A stretch of 64,000 nt of DNA from Peptococcaceae bacterium CEB3 (GTDB lineage Bacteria > Bacillota > Desulfitobacteriia > Desulfitobacteriales > Desulfitobacteriaceae), in contig LDXJ01000063.1 of the NCBI GenBank assembly GCA_001029295.1, forward strand, positions 372,001 through 436,000, read 5' to 3'. The position numbers and the translations under genes are program-made. The notes under the pieces were generated by a model that was not told the origin of the DNA, made no database searches, and saw only the letters and a list, made by a program, of their open reading frames with translations. The first letter of the stretch is position 1. Every line of letters starts with the position of its first letter. This document shows positions 44,084-51,346 of this stretch, piece after piece.

Positions 44084-44458
44084 TCAGAACCAGCTTGTAT
44101 CCTTGGCCAATTCCTGAATGGCAGCCAATGGAAGCTTAGTCGCTTGTTGTATTTGTTCTGCCGTCATTCCCATCTTGATCATTTCTCCGGCAACCTCAAT
44201 CATGCCTTCCGCTTTACCTTCCGCTCTACCGTCTGCTTTTGCTGTATCCAGCAAGCCCATCTCATACCCCAGGTAAGCCAGGTAGTCATCATAGGCACGT
44301 CTCTCTTTTTCATCCATCATCAGGTAGCCCAGTTTTTTGGCTGCCAGTAGAATCCCCGGGGATTTAAAGTCATCCCGGATCGCCCCGTGTTTGAAGAAAT
44401 AGACCCACTCGTCTATGTCCTCATTGATCATGTCTTCAAATTTCTCTATTTTCCAATT
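44084..44458 (-). pseudogene. C-terminal fragment of an Rpn/PD-(D/E)XK transposase-like gene
   Basis: The tail typical of Rpn-family recombination-promoting nucleases is seen: EDIDEWVYFFKHGAIRDDF, then AYDDYLAYLGYEMGLLDTAK, the GRAEGKAEG region, and MGMTAEQIQQATKLPLAAIQ. The N-terminal nuclease domain with its PD-(D/E)XK motif is missing and the sequence before residue 26 is unrelated, so it is a 5'-truncated remnant inserted between glpD and the kinase gene. Confidence 0.7.
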
Positions 44459-44499
44459 GTTCAAAATAATTGAGGTTCCAGAGATAGCTGAGGTCTCAG

Positions 44500-44660
44500 T
44501 TGAGGGAAAGCGATCCTGAGAAAGGAAAAACACTCAAACGAAACGGCCCGAGGGCGTTTGATCCGGGTGGAGGAGAAAGAGCCGGGTGGGGCAGGAGAAC
44601 TCCGGCAGGAGAAAGGCATTTAGATGGAGAACAGTTGGCAGAGAAGTACAGAAGAAAAGA
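44500..44660 (+). pseudogene. Decayed copy of the GlpD linker region
   Basis: One frame reads SDPEKGKTLKRNGPR, then GRRTPAGERHLDGEQ and LAEKYRRKE. The GlpD gene has YDPDNRKAPERSGPR, GRRTPAGERHSDGER and LAESAEEN in the same order. At DNA level 44591-44620 differs from 43590-43619 at one position. The repeat units between are collapsed and the flanking domains are absent. This looks like debris of a duplicated glpD. Confidence 0.7.
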
Positions 44661-44738
44661 GATGAATAAGAGGAATGTCCGCGGGATTAAATGCCTTTTG
44701 CGGAACGATGGGCCTTTAAGAAAGAAGGTGGAACGGGT

Positions 44739-46313
44739 ATGATGTCCGGGGAATTTATCCTGGCTATTGACGTGGGAACCCAGAGCACCCGGGCTTTGGC
44801 TTTTTCAGCTCAGGGGGAATTAGTAGACTATGCCCAGGTTGTGTATCCCGCACCCTATGTCTCTCCCCGGCCAGGCTGGGCTGAGCAGGATCCTGAAGCT
44901 TATTGGAACTGGGTAACGGAAGCTGTGAGCCGGCTGTGGCTTCAGGGTAAAGTTACAGCGGAGAAGGTCGCGGCTTTGGCTCTGACAACCCAGAGGGGCA
45001 CGATCGTTTTATTGGACGGCGAGGGCCGGCCGCTGCGTCCGGCCATTGTCTGGCTGGATCAACGGCGCGCCGTGAGGGTGCCGCCTTTAGGATTTTTTTG
45101 GAGCAGTGTTTTCCGCTTTGCCGGTCTGAGAGCGACCTTGCACCATCTTCAGGCAGAGGCGGAAATCAATTGGCTGAGGGAACAGGAACCGGAGGTTTTG
45201 ACCCGGACGAAACACTATCTTCTGCTGTCCGGCTATCTCAACCATAAGCTGACCGGCCGATATGCCGATTCCGTCGGAAATCAGGTGGGCTATATCCCGT
45301 TTGATGCCCGGAAAGAGACCTGGACCCCGCCGGGCCATTGGAAGACGAGAGCCCTGCCGGTGGAGCGGGATACCTTGCCTGAGTTGGCGCCGTCCGGGGC
45401 GCAGTTGGGTGCGCTGACGGCGGAGGCTGCCTGCCGGCTGGGGTTGACGGCGGGCCTGCCGGTAATCGCGGCGGCTTCGGACAAAGCCTGCGAGGTCTTG
45501 GGTTCCGGCTGTCTGGAACTCCATCAGGGCTGTGTCGGCTACGGCACGACGGCAACCTTTATCGTTAATTCGCGGCGCTACATGGAACCGGTGGCTCTGG
45601 TGCCCCCCTACCCCAGTGCCCAGGCCGGCGCCTTCAATCTTGAGATGCAGACTTACCGTGGCTTTTGGATGGTGTCCTGGTTCAAGGAACAGTTTGCCCA
45701 GGAGGATATCCGTTTGGCTGAAGCGGAGGGTATCTCCGCGGAAGAAATTCTGGAAAGAAAAGCGGCGGATATTCCGCCGGGCTCCATGGGCTTGGCGCTG
45801 CAGCCTTTCTGGTCTCCGGGCATTCGTTATCCCGGTCCGGAAGCCAAAGGGGCGATTGTAGGGTTTGGCGGAATCCATACGAAATACCATGTCTACAGGG
45901 CGATTCTGGAGGGTTTGGCTTATGCGATCCGGGACGGTTTGGAGCGGATTGAGAAGAAGAGCGGTGTGCCGGTTCGGGAGGTTTATGTTTCCGGAGGCGG
46001 TTCCCGCAGCCGGCTGGTCATGCAAATTACAGCGGATGTCCTGGGACTGCCCGCCATTAGATCGGGGACCGAACAGACCTCCGGCTTAGGGGCGGCGATT
46101 CTGGCAGCGACCGGACTGGGCTGGTATTCGGATCTGTCCTCAGCTGTGAGAAGTATGACCCACTCCGGTGAGATCTTTCAACCGCAAACAGATGCCGTCC
46201 GTCTTTATGACCAATTCTATCGCCGGGTCTATCTGCACATGTATCCCAGACTGCGCCCACTCTACCGGGTCGTTCAGCGGATTACGGGGTATCCCCTCTT
46301 GCAGGGGGGCTAG
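44739..46313 (+). CDS. FGGY-family carbohydrate (glycerol-like) kinase
   Basis: Two-domain sugar kinase: phosphate-1 loop AIDVGTQSTRALAFS, TTQRGTIVLLDGEGRPLRP with LDQR, GYGTTATFIV, and the adenosine motif VSGGGSRSRLVMQITADVLG. It differs from standard GlpK by an insert after LDQRRAV (about residues 112-150: PPLGFFWSSVFRFAGL), so glycerol is not certain; dihydroxyacetone or another polyol is possible. ATG at 44739 after AAGGTGG. It lies in line with the AGPS- and GlpD-like genes, separated by gene debris. Confidence 0.88.
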   Translation: MMSGEFILAIDVGTQSTRALAFSAQGELVDYAQVVYPAPYVSPRPGWAEQDPEAYWNWVTEAVSRLWLQGKVTAEKVAALALTTQRGTIVLLDGEGRPLRPAIVWLDQRRAVRVPPLGFFWSSVFRFAGLRATLHHLQAEAEINWLREQEPEVLTRTKHYLLLSGYLNHKLTGRYADSVGNQVGYIPFDARKETWTPPGHWKTRALPVERDTLPELAPSGAQLGALTAEAACRLGLTAGLPVIAAASDKACEVLGSGCLELHQGCVGYGTTATFIVNSRRYMEPVALVPPYPSAQAGAFNLEMQTYRGFWMVSWFKEQFAQEDIRLAEAEGISAEEILERKAADIPPGSMGLALQPFWSPGIRYPGPEAKGAIVGFGGIHTKYHVYRAILEGLAYAIRDGLERIEKKSGVPVREVYVSGGGSRSRLVMQITADVLGLPAIRSGTEQTSGLGAAILAATGLGWYSDLSSAVRSMTHSGEIFQPQTDAVRLYDQFYRRVYLHMYPRLRPLYRVVQRITGYPLLQGG

Positions 46314-46314
46314 A

Positions 46315-46425
46315 TCCGAGCTGTATAGTTATTCTTCGGCCACCGGTGAGATAACCGGCTCGATGCCGGCGGCAGAAATACCGTCTATTCCGGAGCTGCT
46401 ACATGGGACCGGGGCTGCCGAATAG
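46315..46425 (+). pseudogene. N-terminal fragment of an aldehyde dehydrogenase gene
   Basis: Starting two bases after the kinase stop, the frame reads ELYSYSSATGEITGSMPAAE and IPSIPELLHG. The intact aldehyde dehydrogenase at 2520 begins EEVLYSYSPATGEAVGSLPL, TEISAIPGML. The similarity covers about 30 codons and then stops in an unrelated repeat. The fragment suggests that an aldehyde dehydrogenase once belonged to this operon. Confidence 0.8.
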
Positions 46426-46483
46426 GACCGGGGACGCCAAAATGGGACCGGAGTTGCTGAATAAGACGAGGATTGCCAAAAAG
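46407..46483 (+). repeat. Four ~19-bp tandem units beginning GACCGGRG
   Basis: GACCGGGGCTGCCGAATAG, GACCGGGGACGCCAAAATGG, GACCGGAGTTGCTGAATAA, GACGAGGATTGCCAAAAAG. Units 1 and 3, and 2 and 4, resemble each other most, so a pair was duplicated. It directly follows the aldehyde dehydrogenase fragment. Confidence 0.8.
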
Positions 46484-46576
46484 ATGCTGGGGAGACAGTT
46501 CCTCAGAGGAACGCCTGCTCAAATGGCGCTGTGGACGGTAAAATTCCGGAAAGAAAGATAAAGCGGGGTGAAAGAA

Positions 46577-47893
46577 ATGAGTGCTAAGGCGGTCCCGGCC
46601 AGGGTTTGTCTGATGCGTTGTTCCGATTATAGTGAGAATGAGGTGGCTAAGGCGATCCTAAAAGGGCTGAAGATTATGAATACGGAGATCCACGGCCGGG
46701 TGGTGATTAAACCCAATCTGGTCTTTGCTCATGCTCAGAAAGCCCCTTCAGCTTACACGCGACCGGAAGTAGTGGCAGGTTTGTTGGAGGGAATTCGGGG
46801 GCCGGACGTATCAGGAGTGTCGATCGTTGAGAAGAGCGGAGTCGGCGTGTCAACGCATGTCATGTTCAGACGGGCCGGTTACCGGATGCTAGCCGAGCGG
46901 TATGGAGTGGACCTGTGTCCTTTGGAAGAGGAGGAGAAGCGGAGGGTTCCGCTGGAGCAGGGTCGGGTTCACCAGAGCCTGCTCCTGAGCAAGAAAATGC
47001 TGGAGGCGGATACCTTAATCTTCATGCCGAAGCTAAAGAGCAATGTCCTCGCGCACGGGCTGACCGCCGCGTTGAAACTGAATATCGGGTCCTTGGACGA
47101 TCGGGAGCGGATGTGGCACCATGACCACCTTTTGGACGAAAAGATCGTGGATATTTTGTCTGTGGTCTATCCTCAGCTTGTGGTTTCAGATGCGGTGGAG
47201 ATCGCCATGGGCGGCAATCAGATGACTGAGCATGGCCATGCCCTGGGGCTGATCATTCTGGCGGACAATCCCTTGGCGCACGACCTGGTGGCGGCCAGAC
47301 TTTTGCACCTCGATCCGGCGGATATCGGGCACTTGCAGGCCGCGATCCGCAGGGGCTTCACTCCGGCCAATCCGGACGAGATTGAAATCATAGGTGATTA
47401 TCCAGTGGAAGAGATCATGGCGAAGACAGCCGGAATTGCAACCGGGATGATGCGGGTAGAAGAGTTTGCCTCGCCCCTGAAGATCCGGTGCGGGACGCCC
47501 TACTGTACCGGGGGATGCCAAGGCATCTTTCTTGATTGGCTGCATATGCTCAAAGACCGTTCCCCGGAGAGGTTGGGCCGGCTGCCGGAAATACCGGTGA
47601 TCATTGGACAGACGGAAGAGGAGATTACGGCTCCCCGTCTGCTTCTGATCGGAGATTGTGCTATCCGCAGTCTTCATCTCCACGGTAAACGGCTGGAGAT
47701 CGCGGGTTGTCCGCCCACCCATCGGGATCTGATTTTGCAAATGGCTCTCAAGACCCGGGTTTTGGCTCCTTTTGTGCGGGCGGATCTGATCTGGGATGCT
47801 TATGCGATCTATCCCTGGCGCAAATGGTTGAAACGCCGGAACAGGCACCAAGGCGAAGGCGATGCCACGGAGGGTCCGCCATGGTCATCTTGA
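46577..47893 (+). CDS. DUF362-family protein
   Basis: 438-residue protein of the DUF362 type: VVIKPNLVFAHAQKAPSAYT, VSIVEKSGVGVSTHVMF, GYRMLAERYGVDLCPLEEEE, then IFMPKLKSNVLAHGLTAALK and VVSDAVEIAMGGNQMTEHGH. A C-terminal Cys cluster (IRCGTPYCTGGCQG) could bind Fe-S or metal. The reaction is unknown. ATG at 46577 after GCGGGGTG; a GTG at 46568 overlaps that site. Its place after the kinase suggests it belongs to the same operon, though the intervening debris leaves this open. Confidence 0.8.
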   Translation: MSAKAVPARVCLMRCSDYSENEVAKAILKGLKIMNTEIHGRVVIKPNLVFAHAQKAPSAYTRPEVVAGLLEGIRGPDVSGVSIVEKSGVGVSTHVMFRRAGYRMLAERYGVDLCPLEEEEKRRVPLEQGRVHQSLLLSKKMLEADTLIFMPKLKSNVLAHGLTAALKLNIGSLDDRERMWHHDHLLDEKIVDILSVVYPQLVVSDAVEIAMGGNQMTEHGHALGLIILADNPLAHDLVAARLLHLDPADIGHLQAAIRRGFTPANPDEIEIIGDYPVEEIMAKTAGIATGMMRVEEFASPLKIRCGTPYCTGGCQGIFLDWLHMLKDRSPERLGRLPEIPVIIGQTEEEITAPRLLLIGDCAIRSLHLHGKRLEIAGCPPTHRDLILQMALKTRVLAPFVRADLIWDAYAIYPWRKWLKRRNRHQGEGDATEGPPWSS

Positions 47894-48088
47894 CACTCCG
47901 AGCACTTCTTGGCGGCTAGTGGTGAGGACCGTTAGGTGACGTTAGTTGACAGAAAAAGTTCGCATGTCTGTTAGATAGTGGTACAATATGTGAGAAGGTT
48001 TGTATGAGTGGTTTTTCGAAATCGAAAAAAGGATAAGCGATCTAAGGGCGTAGTGATTCTGAAACATACGATGCGGGGGTGTAATCCG

Positions 48089-48664
48089 ATGCCACTGCCA
48101 GAAAGAAAAAATAGATATACTTACGCTGATTATTTGACATGGTCTGAAAATGAAAGGTGGGAGATTATTGATGGAGTGCCAATTCTTCAGGCGGCACCTA
48201 CGTGGCAACATCAAGCGATAGTGAGGGAACTTCTCACTCAATTTAATATTTATCTCAAAAATGAGCCGTGTGAGGTGTTTGCTTCTCCTTTTGACTTGAG
48301 ATTGCCTGAGCGGAATCAAAAGGATGAGGAAACAACCTTTGTCGTTCAGCCCGACATTATTGTGGTATGTGATAAGCAGGGGCTAAAAGGAACGGGTTAC
48401 TATGGAACCCCCACCATGTTAATCGAAATATCTTCACCTTCGACTGCGAGAAGTGATAAAGTTTGGAAATTCCGGCGCTATGAAGCTGCCGGAGTGAAAG
48501 AGTACTGGATAGTTGAGCCTGATGGTAAATTCATTAGCGTGTTTACTTTGGCACCGGATGGCTTGTATGGCAGACCGGGGATCTACACGGACACAGATAC
48601 AGTCAGGGTATCTGTGCTTCCCGGGTTAGCTGTCGATCTGGAGCCGGTGTTTGCAGGGATCTAG
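48089..48664 (+). CDS. Uma2-family putative endonuclease (second copy)
   Basis: Paralogue of the gene at 36658-37239: YADYLTWSENERWEIIDGVP, VVQPDIIVVCDKQ, PTMLIEISSPSTARSD, RYEAAGVKEYWIVEPDGKF. Active-site Asp/Glu/Lys residues are kept. Base composition is more AT-rich than its neighbours, suggesting transfer. GGGGGTG lies 9 bases before the ATG at 48089. A perfect TTTTTCG/CGAAAAA hairpin lies at 48012-48029, in its leader. It is followed by an RsmF fragment, as the first copy is followed by rsmF. Confidence 0.9.
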   Translation: MPLPERKNRYTYADYLTWSENERWEIIDGVPILQAAPTWQHQAIVRELLTQFNIYLKNEPCEVFASPFDLRLPERNQKDEETTFVVQPDIIVVCDKQGLKGTGYYGTPTMLIEISSPSTARSDKVWKFRRYEAAGVKEYWIVEPDGKFISVFTLAPDGLYGRPGIYTDTDTVRVSVLPGLAVDLEPVFAGI

Positions 48665-48701
48665 GGAGTCTTGCGGGCGCACGCAGTACAACAGCGAGGG
48701 T

Positions 48702-48797
48702 TTAACCCGGCAGGAAACGGCCGGGTTTTATTTCGCACAGATGGAGGCCGGGACGGGCGATGTTTAATCCGTCCAGGGGGACGTCGGCGGCTGGGTT
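48702..48797 (-). pseudogene. Fragment of an RsmF-type methyltransferase C-terminal domain
   Basis: The minus strand reads NPAADVPLDGLNIARPGLHL, CEIKPGRFLPG then stop. The intact RsmF gene has NPAPDIPLDRLRLLRPGLHL, GEMKPGRFLPGQ. Only about 31 codons remain, bounded by unrelated sequence. Confidence 0.8.
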
Positions 48798-48823
48798 CGT
48801 AATATGTGTCCCCTGCTTTTAGG

Positions 48824-48852
48824 TTGACGAACAGGGGATTTTGTGCTAAATT
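48824..48852 (+). promoter_or_regulatory. Predicted promoter of the ABC-F operon
   Basis: TTGACG (48824-48829), exactly 17 bp, TAAATT (48847-48852). It overlaps an inverted repeat CCCCTG...CAGGGG (48811-48837). Confidence 0.7.
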
Positions 48853-48902
48853 TCCAAGTGGAAGCTTGAACCATTACTACGCCATGAGAGGAGGGACTAC
48901 TC

Positions 48903-49025
48903 GTGACAAGATTGTTCTTCATTGCAATGATTGCGTTGCGGAAGACCGGACCCGCAGTTTCTTCGTTGTGGGATACGTATGCCCTTTTTCGGGGATATGG
49001 CGGAGTAAGTGGTTTTCCTGCGTAA
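48903..49025 (+). CDS. Leader peptide controlling the ABC-F gene
   Basis: Short ORF of 40 codons with a GTG start, 8 bases after GGAGGG. The product begins MTRLFFIAMIALRKTG and ends in LWDTYALFRGYGGVSGFPA. It precedes an intrinsic terminator and an ABC-F gene. This is the layout of ribosome-stalling leaders that sense antibiotics: stalling on the leader would let the terminator be bypassed. An internal ATG at 48927 is in the same frame but has no ribosome site. Confidence 0.7.
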   Translation: MTRLFFIAMIALRKTGPAVSSLWDTYALFRGYGGVSGFPA

Positions 49026-49059
49026 TGCTTGCGTAAGGTGAATTGAATACTCTGTTCTG

Positions 49060-49093
49060 AGACCGCGAGGGCATCGTTCCTTCGCGGTCTTTT
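49060..49093 (+). terminator. Attenuator terminator ahead of the ABC-F gene
   Basis: AGACCGCGAGG pairs with CCTTCGCGGTCT (one bulge) followed by TTT. It lies between the leader peptide and the ABC-F start, with no gene ending just upstream that would need it. Confidence 0.85.
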
Positions 49094-49135
49094 AGTGTGC
49101 CCGGAATGGCCAATCAATTTATGGAGGGAAAAACA

Positions 49136-51046
49136 ATGCTGGAAGTCATGCTCACTAAAATAGAGAAAATGTACGGAGGCAACAAGATACTCAGGGGAGC
49201 TACTTTCCCGGTGCTGACAGGGGAGAAGGTAGGACTTGTAGGCAGGAACGGATCAGGCAAAAGCACACTGCTCAAAATAATTGCCGGCCTGGAAACTTGT
49301 GATAGTGGTGACTTAACCACACGGAAAGGGGCTTCCGTCGGTTATCTGGATCAGATTCCTGAATTGCCGGAACGCTCAAAAGTTATTGATGTTTTACACA
49401 TGGCGTTTGAGGAGCAGTTTGAGCTCTTCAGACGCATGAGAGAATTGGCCGGACAGATGGAAAGGATGAGCGGCGATGAACCTGAGTATGAGGCTGTCAT
49501 GGACAAATATGGGACTCTGCTGCAACTCTACGAGCAGAAAGAAGGATTCAGCATCGATGAGAAAGTGGGAAAAGTATGCAACGGGTTAAAAATAGGCGCC
49601 GACTTTTTCGAGAGGGAATTTCGGACCTTGAGCGGGGGCGAGAAGACAACCGTCATCCTGGGCCGGATTCTGCTTCAGAATCCAGATATTTTACTCTTGG
49701 ATGAGCCTACAAATCATCTGGATATGGAGTCTGCCGAATGGCTGGAAGGTTTTTTGTCCAAATACAGGGGTACGGTTATCATCGTGTCTCACGACAGGTA
49801 TTTTCTGGACAGAGTCATTCACAAAATTGTGGATGTTGAAAATGGCAAGGCGGAGACATATACCGGAAATTATTCTGAGTTTCGGCAAGAGAAGGAAAAG
49901 AGGATGCTGGAACGGGCTAAGAAATATGCTCAGCAGGAAAACAAAATAAAGCAGTTGGAAAAAGCCGCCCATGACCTGCGCGAGTGGGGGAAAGCAGCCG
50001 ACAACCCGGGTCTGCACAAGCGGGCCGAGAACATTGAAAAACGGATTGAAAGGATGGACAAGGTTGAGAAACCGATGCTCCAGGAAAATTCCATCCCGCT
50101 CGTTTTTGCAAATACAGAATTACGGAGTAAGGATGTTGTCCGAGCAGGTCATTTAACAAAAGCCTTTGGCCAGAAAAAGATTTTAGCTAACCTTGACCTG
50201 CATGTTCGGTATCGCGAAAAGGTGGCTCTGGTGGGACGCAATGGGGCCGGCAAGAGCACGTTGTTTAAGATGCTTTTGGGTGAGTATTTGCCTGATGAAG
50301 GAGATGTGATTGTAGGCTCAGGCACACGCATAGCTTATGTCGAGCAGAACATATCTTTTGAATGTCAGGATAACACCGTTCTGGAGGAATTCCGGGCCAA
50401 CGTGAGTGTGTCTGAAGGTGAGGCCAGAAGACTCTTGGCCAAGTTTGCCTTTAAAGGAGAGGATGTGTTTAAAAGCGTAAAAAATATTTCCGGCGGGGAG
50501 AAAAGCAGGTTAAGGCTGTGCCAGCTTATGCAGCAAAACGTCAATTTCCTCGTTTTGGACGAACCGACAAACCATCTGGATATTCACTCAATGGAGGTAC
50601 TGGAAAAAGCCCTGACTGAATTTGCTGGGACCATCCTCTTCATTTCTCACGACAGGTATTTCATCAATCGGCTTGCCGACCGCATCCTTGAGCTGAGAGA
50701 GGGGAAGTTGGTCAGCTACCCCGGAAATTACGAGTATTACGCGGAAAAGAAGGCACAAGAGAAACTTAAGGACTGCACGCCCAGGCTGGAGAATCCGTCC
50801 AAGCGGGAAAAGGGCACGTCCTATCGGGACACAGCCTGCGAATACGGGGCACGTGAAAAAACTAACGGGGCAGGCCAAATGACTGAGATCGAAGACAGGA
50901 TCGAACTGTTGGAACTGAAGATTAGGGCAAAGACGGAAGCAATGGAGAGCTGCAGTGCCGATTTCGCTCGCTTAACTGAACTGTACAGAGAAAGAGTCGA
51001 ATTGGAAGAGGAGCTAGAGAAGCTGGCAGAGCAATGGCTGACCTAG
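49136..51046 (+). CDS. ABC-F family ATPase, probably ribosome-protection (antibiotic resistance) type
   Basis: 636-residue protein with two ABC domains and no membrane segment. Walker A: GRNGSGKST and GRNGAGKST; signatures LSGGEKTTV and ISGGEKSRL; Walker B LLLDEPTNHLD and LVLDEPTNHLD. The interdomain linker (about 240-310, REWGKAADNPGLHKRAENIE) would reach the peptidyl-transferase centre. A C-terminal extension with coiled-coil character follows. Resistance ABC-Fs of Firmicutes are often under leader-peptide attenuation, as here. The drug class is not predictable by eye; a housekeeping EttA/YfmR-like role is the alternative. ATG at 49136, 7 bases after GGAGGG. Confidence 0.9.
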   Translation: MLEVMLTKIEKMYGGNKILRGATFPVLTGEKVGLVGRNGSGKSTLLKIIAGLETCDSGDLTTRKGASVGYLDQIPELPERSKVIDVLHMAFEEQFELFRRMRELAGQMERMSGDEPEYEAVMDKYGTLLQLYEQKEGFSIDEKVGKVCNGLKIGADFFEREFRTLSGGEKTTVILGRILLQNPDILLLDEPTNHLDMESAEWLEGFLSKYRGTVIIVSHDRYFLDRVIHKIVDVENGKAETYTGNYSEFRQEKEKRMLERAKKYAQQENKIKQLEKAAHDLREWGKAADNPGLHKRAENIEKRIERMDKVEKPMLQENSIPLVFANTELRSKDVVRAGHLTKAFGQKKILANLDLHVRYREKVALVGRNGAGKSTLFKMLLGEYLPDEGDVIVGSGTRIAYVEQNISFECQDNTVLEEFRANVSVSEGEARRLLAKFAFKGEDVFKSVKNISGGEKSRLRLCQLMQQNVNFLVLDEPTNHLDIHSMEVLEKALTEFAGTILFISHDRYFINRLADRILELREGKLVSYPGNYEYYAEKKAQEKLKDCTPRLENPSKREKGTSYRDTACEYGAREKTNGAGQMTEIEDRIELLELKIRAKTEAMESCSADFARLTELYRERVELEEELEKLAEQWLT

Positions 51047-51346
51047 TGTTTGTCGCCCTGTCACAATGGACCTTGCGCAGGCGCACGCCCCCCCTGCCGC
51101 TTGCGACTCTATCGCTTGGCGGTTTTTGACCAGTTGCCGTGAAATTACGAAAACGGCGCAAAGTTGGCGAGATATTGTCAGGTGTGCTACAATTCTGATC
51201 AGTACAACGAAATAGGATAGGATAGGATAGGGTGGGCGGCAAAATCCCCTGATGAACGGGGTGAGGCAAGATGGACTGGCATCTTTCTTGACTGAATCTT
51301 CGCAAAGGTTCTTTAACCTGGACGTCCTGCTTTAAGAGGTTGTCAC
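51047..51346 (+). promoter_or_regulatory. Intergenic region with a candidate promoter and pentamer repeat
   Basis: TTGGCG (51164-51169), 18 bp, TACAAT (51188-51193) is a plausible sigma-A promoter for the downstream kinase/regulator pair. Just after it, (R)ATAG pentamers repeat about four times (51211-51230). A weak GC hairpin followed by TTTTT near 51097-51127 may end the ABC-F transcript. Confidence 0.45.

Noticed and set aside
47894-48088. N-terminal extension of the second Uma2 gene from the ATG at 48008
   Set aside because: The extension covers a TTTTTCG/CGAAAAA hairpin and lacks family similarity; the ATG at 48089 has the ribosome site and matches the paralogue's start.
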